The translations under genes were made by a program, and so were the position numbers. Below are positions 35,130 to 46,169 of a stretch of DNA of 64,000 bases, one piece after another. Under the pieces are notes generated by a model that was given only the letters and a program-made list of their open reading frames with translations, did not search any database and was not told the DNA's origin. The stretch comes from Amborella trichopoda (taxonomy: Eukaryota > Streptophyta > Magnoliopsida > Amborellales > Amborellaceae). Location of the stretch: assembly GCF_000471905.2 (NCBI RefSeq), contig NW_006499801.1, forward strand, positions 929,823 through 993,822, given 5' to 3'. Each line of letters starts with the position of its first letter. The first letter of the stretch is position 1.

Positions 35130-36030
35130 AAGAAAAAATACGTACATATCTTTTATAATTTGCGTTATTACAAAACTACTAAGTAGTTTTCGTTATTAAC
35201 TATATGTTCGTTTTTTTCGTGTCTTAACGAAAATTTTAAGAAAAAGCCAATTTTAAAATTCAAATTGTTCAGTTGTTGAAGTATGGAAAATTTTAAATTT
35301 TCATTTTTTCAAGAACCTAATTTTTTTCGTAAGTACTCCCCTTTTTCGGTTGTTGAATAACGGATTTTTAGTTGTTCAACAACTAAAATCCCCTATACAC
35401 TTCTTCACCCACGCTTTACCCGTCTTTCCCTTTAAACTCTATAGGGAAGAGTTTAAACCCACCCAATGTATTGTAGTAGAGAGTGAGAATGACCCACCCA
35501 ATGTAATGTATAGAGTGAGAATGGATAAACATAGAGGAGAGTTTATCTTTCCTCTATGTTTATCCATTCTCTCTCTATTAGGTGGGTTTAAACGTTTATC
35601 CTCTCTCTCCTATTTTTATCCGTTCTATCTATATACCTTACGGTTTAAACTCTCCCATATGTTTATCCATTCTCTCTACAATGACTGATATACGTGGATC
35701 AACATCTGAAAAAGTTTAAAGGGAAAATACAGGTAAAGAGGATTTCAGTAGTTGAACAACCGAAAATCCATTGAATTCGGTTGTTCAACAACCAAAAAAC
35801 GGGAGTACTTACGGAAAAAAATTTAAAATTTTCTGTTTTTGAAGACCCAAAAATTTAAAATTTTCCTTTTTTCAAAAACCGAAATTGGCCTATTTCGATT
35901 GTTGAACAAACGAAAATCAATTGAATTCAATTGTTCAACAACCGACAAAGGGTAAAATTATCTTTCTTAAAAAAATTCTGTAGTTTTGTAATAACGTAAA
36001 TTATGACGAATATGTACGTAATTTTCCCAA
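35130..36030. mobile_element. Foldback element with arms of about 260-290 bp
   Basis: The left arm (about 35133-35395) and right arm (about 35740-36027) are inverted copies. TACGTACATAT, CGTTATTACAAAACTAC, TAAGTACTCCC and GGTTGTTGAA-type motifs occur in order on the left and in reverse complement on the right. The middle holds a second, tight hairpin (35511-35577). No coding. The short motif GTTGTTCAACAAC, itself palindromic, recurs within both arms. Family unknown; long-armed foldback elements are often MULE-derived, but no 9-bp duplication was found here. Confidence 0.75.
35511..35577. repeat. Tight inner hairpin, 28-bp arms
   Basis: Arms 35511-35538 and 35550-35577 pair with one mismatch around an 11-base loop (core ATGGATAAACATAGAGG). 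The pairing extends discontinuously outward through CCCACC/GGTGGG and GTTTAAAC-type sequence. Confidence 0.8.
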
Positions 36031-36639
36031 GAAAGTAACACTAAAATTGCAAAAGCTTACTATAAAATTTATAAAAAAGAATGGGTATAGACTAGGTTTT
36101 AAAAAACCGACGGGTTACTTGGATGACCTATGTAGAAAATCAAGTCAGATCGATAGGTCGGCAATTTGGATCAGAGAATCGATAGGATTGATTGGTTTCA
36201 ACTTCAAAAGGAAATTCAAAAAATATTGAAATTGATTAAAAATCTATTTTTCTAAGTTTACAAAAAAAATGGGGGTATTGGATTATGGATTTTCATTATT
36301 TTTTAAAAAAATACATAAATAATGAGAGCCCATTTCATGCATGAGTGTTTGTTAACCATTACATTCATTTCAAAGTCGAAGTAGTTTTAACATACACTAT
36401 AACTCGTACTTTTTTTATTTTTGTGTTTTTTATAGTCTCCAATGCTACTTACACTAGTAAAGATAGGGGCCTTGCTTACTCATTTCTTATTTTGTTCCTT
36501 TCCCTGAAAATTAATTTAATGAATTTATTTATTTATTTATATATTATTAACGTCTTATTTATCTTTTCTATTTTTTTGACAAATAATTTTATTGCTAAAC
36601 TAGAATACGGTTACATTACTCACTCGTTACATCGTTCAA

Positions 36640-37159
36640 AATAGAAGCAGAATCCATAGAAGCACCTCTTTTAGCGAGTCCATCAGCAACACCGTTCAAT
36701 TCTCTGAAGACATGATGGAACGATAAAGATAAATCCCCTTCTAAATTAACCACCTGTACTCAGATCGACTGCATCAGCCAGAGGACTCTTTGTTCCTTGT
36801 TACACCACCTAATCACATTTTGGGAATCACCTTTGACAGTGATCTAGATTCATGGCTTCAATAAAAAATAATCCTTTGAGCAAGGCTTTGAACTTAGCCA
36901 TGTTAGCCGCGGCAATTCCAATAGGTCCGGCATAAACAAGAATAATTGATCCAGTCCAATCTCGTACTACACATCCAATAGCAGCACTACCCGGATTACC
37001 AAGGGAGCTACCATCAAAGTATAGCTTTAAACAACCTTGTACAGGGGCTATCCATCTACCAACCGGTCTTATCCTAACACTCTTAGAGAACACCAACTCG
37101 GCTAGATTAAGCCGCACATCGATCTCGATAAAACCTCTCCCATCATTAGTGACCGACAA
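36640..37159 (-). pseudogene. LINE RNase H domain
   Basis: Contains GCLKLYFDGSSLGNPGSAAI (first catalytic Asp in DGSS), GCVVRDWTGSI, and then, past a break, VKGDSQNVIRW and FHHVFRELNGVADGLAKRG. All landmark blocks of the plant RVT_3 RNase H are present, with stops between. This is the best preserved of the RNase H relics in the window. Confidence 0.83.
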
Positions 37160-37568
37160 TCAGCTCCATATCGTATGAATAATACGCTGGATGAGACCTA
37201 CATAGGAAAGGCCAGTTCCTTCAAAAGTACATCTATTTTGTTCCTTCCATAATTCCCAACACACAACTCCTCTTACAATTTGCTAAATCATTACCCCCCA
37301 TTTAGGTAAAGCCAAAAATATTAACTGAGGTAAACCAAAAAACACTTTGAGGTAAAGCCACACTGAAGCCTAACGTACCAAAGAAAAAATTTCATATATT
37401 TGTTGCATAGCGACAATGAAGAAGCATGTACGAAATCAACTCCACATCCTCTTTACACATTAGGCATACATTTGGCAAAACCTTTCATCTTTTAATGAGA
37501 TTATCAATGGTAAGAACCTAATTTTTCCTTGCCAACTAAATAAAATACTGAACTTTATGAGGAATGGG

Positions 37569-37811
37569 CTACTTCCAAATTTGGGAAATTTGGGGCAAAG
37601 ACCACCTGTGGCAATCGTGGAACAAGAGGGAAGACATGGTTTTTACCCAAAAAAGGCCATCCTTGCTATGCTCCCAAATCACCATATCACCAATGTTATT
37701 GGACAATACCACCTTCTGACTGTGATAACAAGCTCGAGACCTGCGCCACAAAATAGTCATTAACACTATTATAAGGAAACTGGATATCCTAGGCCACCTG
37801 CTCTCCAACAA
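37569..37811 (-). pseudogene. LINE zinc-binding (zf-RVT-like) region
   Basis: The stretch DMVIWEHSKDGLFWVKTM fits the family pattern D...W..S..G.F.VK. It lies between the RT and RNase H remnants, as expected. The Cys/His ligands cannot be traced in one frame. Confidence 0.55.
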
Positions 37812-38423
37812 CCTGATAGGTTTTACATATCAAAGCATTAGGGAAAGAGGCCTTAGCAAATAAATCAGGGAAGGAAATCTTTAAAAGGCTATTACCTAGC
37901 CACTTATGGTGCCAAAACGAAACTAGAGTGTCATTGGCCACACACCACTTGATTTCTCTATGTAGATAGGCTTTGAACAGAAAAATATCTTTCCAAAAAA
38001 TAGACCTTGATGCACTTCTTTTACCTCCTCCAATCCAAACGCCAGACCTATCAAAACTGTATTTTGCAATAAGAACCTTACACTAAAGCTGATCTTTGAA
38101 CAACAAAATACCTCACCACTATTTTGTCAACAAGGCCTCATTTATCAAAGCCATTCTTCAAATACCAAGACCCCCTTTGCATTTAGTGGTACAAACTCTA
38201 TCCCATCTTAATAAATGATATTTGCTATTCTCCTCAAAAGACCCCTATAGAAAACCACGTAGCATCTTCTCAATTTTCTTAACTATAATTGCTGCCATTT
38301 TCAAAAGAGACATATGATCAATAGGTAAGTTTGTCAAGCACGACTTAACCAAAGTTATACATCCCCCAAGCAACAGATACTTAGGCTTCCATAAATCCAA
38401 TTTTGTTTGAGCACTTTGAATTA

Positions 38424-38760
38424 TTATGTCCTATACAGAAATAGGAAATCTGGAATCGAAATAGGAAGCCCCAGATAAATAATGGGGAATTTTTCCACTT
38501 TGCATCCAAGAGTCATAGCCAGTACCTCAGTCAGTCCTCCGTTATAATTAATACCCACCAAAGAAGTTTTTGCAATATTTACTTTTAACCCTACCGCTAC
38601 CTCGCAACACCTCAAAACTCTGCCAATATATTCAATATACTCCTTCTTGGCCTCCATAAAGATTAGAGTGTCATCTGCATACTATAGGTAAGAAATAATA
38701 GGACCGCCCTGCCCCACCTAAAATCCCACAAAATTGCCCCTATTGACCACATTAGATATC
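38424..38760 (-). pseudogene. LINE reverse transcriptase, palm YADD region
   Basis: Minus translation reads YADDTLIFMEAKKE (Asp pair of the catalytic centre, coded at 38670-38681), then VGLKVNIAKTSLVGIN and IYLGLPIS, the standard order of RT blocks in plant LINEs. A stop (TAG, 38682-38684) immediately precedes YADD where Gln is usual, and another interrupts the preceding block (GF*VG). Confidence 0.8.
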
Positions 38761-38761
38761 A

Positions 38762-39720
38762 TTAAGTTGAAACACTCCGCATAGATGGTGTCGGAAAGGA
38801 AAGCAATGAAGAGGAATCCGGGAAGCGCCCCGCTGGAATCCTCATTTTTCGGATCTGTAAATATTTTGTAACAGTATGCCGTTTCAGAACCTGGTGTTGG
38901 AAACGCCCAAAATTCTTCCTGGCCCAATTCAATTTTTTCCAGTAAAACCTCATCGGCACGGAAACTCCACCATCCCAATTCAAAAATTCCCGGTCAACTT
39001 TCGCCGGAACCTGTTTTGCCACTCCCTTCTGCACTTCAGTCCATTCCTTCTCAGGACGTTGTATCTCACAAGGCGGAGACGCCAAGTAAACTTTGTGAGG
39101 ATTATCTACTGGCGTGCATGTACCCTCCAAATTCACATCAATCAAAAACAAATCATGGCCCACTTGTAATCTTATTGTCTCGGGCAAGGAACTCCCAAGA
39201 AACGATTGATTTTAACGCTGACAAAAGAAGCATTGGGATCACCTATGAACTTACGGTCAACGTCACAGTATTCTCCAAACGAATTAACAATATCCTTAAA
39301 CACGGACTCACTCTAGACTTGAAGAGGAACGCCCCACAAGCAAATCCAGATAAGATCCCTCTTTACAAAAGATGATTGCATCGATGGTCTCCATTCTAAC
39401 ATAGTCATTAAGGAACCACGAACTCTGTAAAATCTCTCCTTCCATGCACGATCAACATCTTCGTCAAAACATAATATAAAAGCAGCTCTACATTTGCCTA
39501 ATATTTTAACATCTGGCAAATATGATAGACCCCATCCCGTTTTATCAAATCACTCAAGCCGAAAGTATCATCTAGCGGGGGACAAAATGAACCTACCAAG
39601 ATCTATCGTGTCTTCCTATAAAATTCATTCAAACTTTCAATTTGCACCTTAGGAGCATCAGTAGTAACCCCATTAGAACTTAAAGAAAAATCTTTCTCTC
39701 TCTCCATTTCCATGGGCATT
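38762..39720 (-). pseudogene. LINE ORF1 (DUF4283-like) fragment
   Basis: Minus frames give a start-like MEMEREKDF near 39716, ILVGSFCPPLDD, then across a frameshift CFDEDVDRAWKERFYRVRGS, LEWRPSMQSSFVKRDLIWIC, and, past a stop, KDIVNSFGEYCDVDRKFIGD. The W.PS....... ..W.....LP pattern is that of the DUF4283 domain in plant LINE ORF1. Three frames must be combined, so it is a pseudogene. Confidence 0.65.
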
Positions 39721-40460
39721 TATTTCTCCACCCAATGATTCAGCAGCTACCCCATAGCTTCAATCAAAAGTTCTCTCCCCTACTTTTTGTCTTTTCTTGA
39801 GATGGCTTTCAATGAGAGAGAAGGTTTTTGGGAATATTTCTCTTGAGGTGTCGTATTTATTTATCTCTCTAAAGGTACCCAATTTATTTCTATTTGTTTT
39901 TAATTATATCTCGTTATCTGCTTTAAAATGTTGATCTCACTTGCTCTTCATTTATTTAACTTAGATAATTTTTTTATTGAGTTGAATAATTTTCTTCTTG
40001 AAAATATCGGATTCTTTATTTTTAAAAAATTACTAGTAGTAACCTATTACTCAACTGTTCTACTTCAATATTCACGGGATTGTCGCCAAAGCCCGAAATT
40101 TTAAAATACAACAAGATGCATCATTAAAACTAAGAAAAAGATGTGAAATAGGTTATAATTAATTAAGCCATTTCTTTTTATTTAAGTTCTAAAAGCTACC
40201 TATATTTCTTAATAAAATTTTTGAATTCAAGTATCAAAATTATAGTATTCTACTAAAATTACATTTGATTTGGGCCGCTTAAAGGTTAATAAGAAAAAAC
40301 AAAGTTCTTATTAAAGGTGAGAGATATTCGGCCACTCAAATGGTTTTAGATCATTTAAATAAGAACCACAAACCCAATATATATCACCTTTAATAAGAAA
40401 AAACGACGGTTTTATTAAAGGTAAGAGATGTTGGCTCATTTAATCCCATTGGTATTTGTT
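39721..40460. other. Intergenic, no gene seen
   Basis: AT-rich. Two related phrases (about 40278-40330 and 40380-40440, 'aataagaaaaaac..agttcttattaaaggt.agagat') form a short imperfect direct repeat. Confidence 0.4.
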
Positions 40461-40473
40461 GTATTTAAAATTT

Positions 40474-40857
40474 GAAAAAAGTTTATATAAGGTCTCTACC
40501 TTATACTATACTATACTTACAAAACCCACAAGTGAAGATTGTTCCTATGTGGAAAACCCTCAAATCGATCATCTCGACCTTGAGATTCATAGACATGAAA
40601 AAAAAAAAAAAGGATTTCTAGTCCTAAAAATAGTTCTTCTAATACATTATCTGGACGGGTCACTTTCAAGTTTTTCAAGTGTTTATAGATCTGCTTGATT
40701 GTCATCATTTCTAGAACTTTAAATGTCATAATTGGGGGCAACAATAGATTTTCATATCATTACAAGGCTTTGTGGCACCGAAATTATATTTTCGGCATGG
40801 TTTTGAGGCTCAACTTATTTCAATATATAAGGTTGACACCTTATACAAACCCCACCC
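40474..40857. mobile_element. MITE-1 copy with perfect 9-bp TSD
   Basis: 384-bp element starting GAAAAAAGTTTATATAAGG and ending ACAAACCCCACCC. It is flanked by ttaaaattt on both sides (40465-40473 and 40858-40866), 9 of 9 identical. The inverted termini share GTTTRTATAAGGT and ACCTTATA. This is the youngest-looking and best reference copy of the family in the window. Confidence 0.9.
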
Positions 40858-42940
40858 TTAAAATTTTACCTCCAAATAAAAAAACGAAGTTTGCCCAATG
40901 AAAAATGAACAAACAACAACCAGAAAGAGAGGGGGGATGGAAAAGGTTTTATCTCACATTATGGCCAAGAAAATGGACTCAAAACATTATAAATAAGTCC
41001 CGTGTGTACTATAGTGTTGGTGGGTAAAGGTCCACCTGGGGGACCAAGTAAATAAAAAAATTTAAAATTAAAATTTAAAATCAAAATAAATAAGATATAG
41101 TCTGGTTCACTTTAGAACAGGCCAATTCGCTTATAACAGAATGGGCATATCGGTCGATATGTCAGTGAACCAGCCGGTTCCCTGATATATTAAAAGAATT
41201 GGAAGAGTCCCTTCAAGTACAGATCTGGATCGAGATTCATATCCATACCACCGATTTTTCAAACCTTGGTATAGACAGCAAATTTTGTTTCAATGCAAAA
41301 GTCGAAGGTCATAAAGATGCAATCTACAACCTTATAAAAACATTATAATCCAAACACGACGAATTATTCCTTGGTATAATTCCTCACCAAACATAACCAC
41401 TGGAAAGAAAATTCCAAGAGTTTTGTGCTTTCTTCACCGTCCCGACAATTTGTTCTCTTACGCTAATGGTGTTCAAAAGATTTAAAGTTGCTCACATATA
41501 TCAGTAGTACTGTATTTTCTGCTTATTTCTTCTTTATTATTCGCCTATAACTGGCACGCAAGCCATGTAGATCAATTTAACAAGAAACTCCCAAGAATCC
41601 CAAAAATTACCAACACATTGAAATACCTCTCCACAATAACAATGGTTCCTCTCACCAAGGTCATCATAGCAATGTTTTGCAACCTGAAGTTGCAGAAAAT
41701 TTCATCTAAGATGCTCCTCAAGCACGTATTTGATAGCGAGCTGGTGCAAAGACCTGCCTTGAACCTACTATGAACAACCCATTTTTCCAGGCATTGCGAT
41801 AACCAAGCAGCTCCAAATATCACCTCAAATTTTCTATGAAAGAAACAACCACATTGAAGTGGGCTGCCCCTTTGTTAGGAAAGTAGAAACCTCCAAAGTG
41901 ATTTCAGGTTTGAACTACTCATGTCTAGAAAGCCTCTAGGAGCCCAGCAACCACAGTTCATCATAAGATTGAGCGTAACCGATGTCTGTTCATCAACTAG
42001 AGTCCAAGTGTTGGGGTATCTAAGTCAGAGAGCATTGCATACCTCATTGTAACCTTAGGCATGCAAATTTCTAGTATTCATTGTGTAATTGTAGTAAATT
42101 TATCATTTACATAGCCCCATGTATCTGATGAAGCATGCACATATAACCCAAACCCAAGTTCGGTTATGTAATGAAATGAGGATCACAACACCCTCTCTTG
42201 TAGTATTCTCTTTCTGTACCCAACAACAATTGAGAATTACAACAGTATCTCTTGAGCCCTAGTCGTATCTCCTCTCTTCCAAACAAAATGTTTGAACTAC
42301 AGCAGCTTCCTTTCTGCCAGGGCTATTCCTCTCCTCTCAATGTTAGAGATCTTATCCCAACTAACAAAATGCAATCACTAACATGACTCTCACCTAACCA
42401 AAAACCAAGTTGATTTTCAGAACTAAAATACAAGGGCTGGGATATAGAAACATTCTAATCGTCAATTTTTGTACTTTTTACATTGCCCTTATCATTTTTT
42501 TGACCCTTTAAATGTCAGCTTAAGGCTAGGAAAGAATGGAACTCTAGATGCCACATTGTTGCACACACCACGCCAACCAACCTTTGCCTAGAGCCCATCC
42601 CCATACAATGCCCTTACTAGCTCACAATGAAATACACAAATTTTGGAAGCGAAAATAAGCAATGAGCCTATGAACAGATGGTGATAAATTCTTTTTGGCT
42701 AAGTAACAGGTTGCAAATTCAGTTCCATCCGATTAGGATTTGGCCTCATGAAATGCTCAGAGCTTATAATTCCTTTGACAACTCAAAAATGAATCTATGA
42801 TCGCAACAAGGGAAAGTATATTTCTTCTTATCGATATATCAAGTCCAAATTTTCGAAGTACAAGCACAATTACATAGCTAAGTTGAATTGAAAGATTCTT
42901 TCAACTGGAAATACAGAGCTGATTTCGAATAATGTAACAC
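40858..42940. other. Gene-free stretch right of MITE-1
   Basis: About 41100-41280 resembles decayed hAT-type sequence (GGTTCAC, CCGGTTCC, GATCTGGATCGAG). A minus-strand frame at 41572-41823 continues leftward of its first Met as readable but unrecognised protein-like sequence (LVDEQTSVTLNLMMNCGCW...), broken by one stop; it may be an old transposon fragment. The rest is unassigned and includes the probable 3' UTR of the LUL gene near 42940-43134. Confidence 0.4.
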
Positions 42941-43134
42941 TAACAAATTACAAGCGCAAGAAATATAGCAGTCCCCATTATAATTTGAGCAGTACAGAGT
43001 CCACAAAAGAACGCAGTGCATTGCCAGATTGAATTGTATTGAACAACCAACAGCTCAATCCAAACACACATAATATGTACACAAAGGAATGGGGAAATAT
43101 TGCTGCTTTGAGCTTGTCAAGGCAGATTAGAATC

Positions 43135-45847
43135 TCATGCCTCATCGTTTTTCACCTTTATCTGTAAGATTTCGTCCACAGGCTGGCGACATATTGGACA
43201 ACGGTTAGACTGACGCCTCAAGAGGTTTGCACACTCGCTACACATACACTGCCAAAGCACAAAAACTCATTACGATTCAGAATAAATATTAGTAAGGAAA
43301 AACTCAGAAGAAAATAGAATTTAATCGCCAGGACCATGAAAAAGCCATCGTCCATTGAGTCATCACCATCGATTGAAATGACAGGCAGTGATAGAGACAG
43401 AGAGAGACCCACGAGAGGAAGACAAGATCCAAATGGTGGATCCCAGAATCTGTTGACCACCATCCATCATCTCAATGGATGGCGATCGCCCTAATGGACT
43501 ATGCTTTTCCATAGTACACCATCAAAAATAAAAAATAGTACTCTTAACTTCTCACCATGTGTCGGCATGGCAAGACAGCTGTGTCCCTTGGCTCTGACAT
43601 GCAAATCACACACTCTTTCCCCTGATCATCATTGTCAAACTCTGCCACCGATAAGTTTCCCATACCATAAATCTCTTGCAACTCATAATGAACTCCATCA
43701 ACCCAGAGTATTTGCTTAGCCACCTTCACTTGAAATGTTGCCCCATCCTTCATCTCGATAACTGCTTTGGTTATTTGAGCATGCACTGAAATGGGTAGAG
43801 GATCACCAGGCTGGTGCTCAATAGAAGCATCAGCAGTTGTGTGGTGAGCCTGAGCACGTATAACAAGGGGAAAGGCTTCATCAGGTGAAGGTTTTGAAAG
43901 ATCATCATAGTCGAAGAAGCCAAGATCAATGCCAGTTCCAGAGGTTTGACGAAATTTTTGATTGATTCCTTTTTGGAAAGGGACCCTCACCACCTTGCCA
44001 AGCTCACGATACTGGGAGGAGAAGCTACAACTTGGCCCTTCCATTGCAAAGTAAAAAATGCTAATACTGCACAGTTATAGAAATAATATGTTTAAGTCAT
44101 AATAAAAAAATATCCCACATGACTTTTTCTTATGAAGTTTGGACATTAGAGAGCAAACCATACATAAATATTTCTGCATGACCTTGAAGAAAGCTAAAAA
44201 GAGTAACAAAGATTAATTCCATGTGAACAATGAAACCAATTAATCTTACTTCACACTACAGGGCTTTGGGTTAGCGTTTAAAGTTTAACCAATTTTAGAG
44301 ACTTCAGCCTTCGACTTGGGGCACACACAAATTGACTTCCCCTCAACTCATTGTGCTGGTTAAAGGACATGAAATCATCAAAACGTAGGGTGCCTCATAG
44401 AGACAAATATCTACAGGACTCACTTGAATTCTTCGCAGCACTATGAAGGGTGTTTGTACGCTGTGGAAAACTAACAGACTTCGTGTGGGTCTGCCGACTT
44501 TGTGAGTTAAATGAGGAAAGAAAGAAGATGTTTGTAAAACTTTTACCTTAAGCAACACGTTGGTTTTATGTAAATAGTGCACGCCCACAGGAAACCAGAA
44601 CTTACTATTATGATTTCCTACCATCTTTAACCTCATCCAAGATAAAGTTTGCCAAAAACCCTCTAATATTTTAAGTTTAGTTATTTCTAGTATTCCACTT
44701 GTTCTATTTAAAAAGTAAAAAGTTGAAATTCAAAACTTAGTTAATCTGATTGCACATAAATGGAGAACAAGGTTGGGGCAAACTGTATGTTTGCAATTGG
44801 CCTGCGGGAAGTTACCATAAGTTCCATGACTTCTAGACAGAAATCAACTTCCATTTATATGCTCATATATAATATGACACCAAGGTCCATTTATATACAC
44901 ATATATAATATGATATCAAGTTCTGTTCAACTGTGAAGCTAAGAAAATGGCCTGCTAAGAATCTTTAAACAACCCCACCACCCCGCCCCCAAAAAAAATG
45001 CCAACACACGCACGCATGCATGCACACACACACACACACACACACACAAAGGACACCATTCAGAAAAGAACCGCAACTTTACAAGAGAAACAATATGCAT
45101 TAGCCAAATATTACAATTAGAAGTTCCCAAAATCTCAACTACTAAAGTACACAGGCATCAGACAATCTTTATTGATATCCAGGTGACTGGCGTCAATAAG
45201 AGAACCCAGACAAATCCTACAATGAAGATGCACTTGAATCAGTGGCATCTAGAAGTTCAAGAACTGGAGAAGGAGAGAGAAATATGATGCAGTTAGATAC
45301 TCTACTGGATGAAACCTAATAGCAAGAGATGCGAAAAAAATAAGAGATTCTGGCACTAAAAATATCTTCAACTTGAGGCCCAGATTAAGCAGACTAGAAG
45401 TTGTATAACAAAAGGCTCTCGACATTTTTTTTTTAATCATGAATTTCAACCAACAAATCGTAAATATAACAAATACTAAACCCAAGGTGGGGAGTCCTTG
45501 GAGCTAGAGGCTAGGGCCATCTTTATGTCATATTTCTTGGATCCAGCTAACATTGATGGGATGCTTTGAATATGACTGATGGGGCTAAGAGAGCTATGTG
45601 TCATGGAAGCAAATGAATGTCTCCAAGGAAACTCTAGATGGCGGCCCATTTGAGCTCACATTCTGACGCAGTTGAAAATTACCGATCGCCATTAACCAGC
45701 AAAACTGCCGTGTTTTAGAGAGAGAAACAAAAAAAAATATGAGAAAAAATCAGCAAGAGGAAGTATGTACACTGGGAGTCGAAACCTCCTTACGCACCAT
45801 CAAGAGTAAATAAGAGACAATAAAAAGAAAAAGCTCTCTCTCTCAAA

Positions 45848-45892
<45 letters not shown>

Positions 45893-45900
45893 TACTTACT

Positions 45901-45986
<86 letters not shown>

Positions 45987-46110
45987 NNNNNNNNNNNNNN
46001 NNNNNNCCGTAACCCGTAACCTACCGTAACCTAACAACGTAAACGTAAAGTAAAGTAAAGTAAAGTAAACGTAAACGAAAACGTAAAACGTACTACTCTA
46101 CTACTACTAA

Positions 46111-46169
<59 letters not shown>

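Larger units (their letters stand above)
36640..39720 (-). mobile_element. LINE (non-LTR retrotransposon) remnant
   Basis: Minus-strand order from 39720 leftward is: an ORF1 (DUF4283-like) fragment, the C-terminal half of reverse transcriptase including YADD, a zinc-binding (zf-RVT-like) stretch, and RNase H. The N-terminal endonuclease and most RT fingers are missing, so ORF1 has been joined to the RT palm by a deletion near 38760. Multiple stops and frameshifts exclude function. The arrangement ORF1-RT-zf-RNase H is that of plant L1-type elements. Confidence 0.82.

Noticed and set aside
41572..41823. Minus-strand frame of 83 codons near 41.7 kb as a gene
   Set aside because: Readable on both sides but with a stop, no recognised family and no splice partner; left as unassigned.
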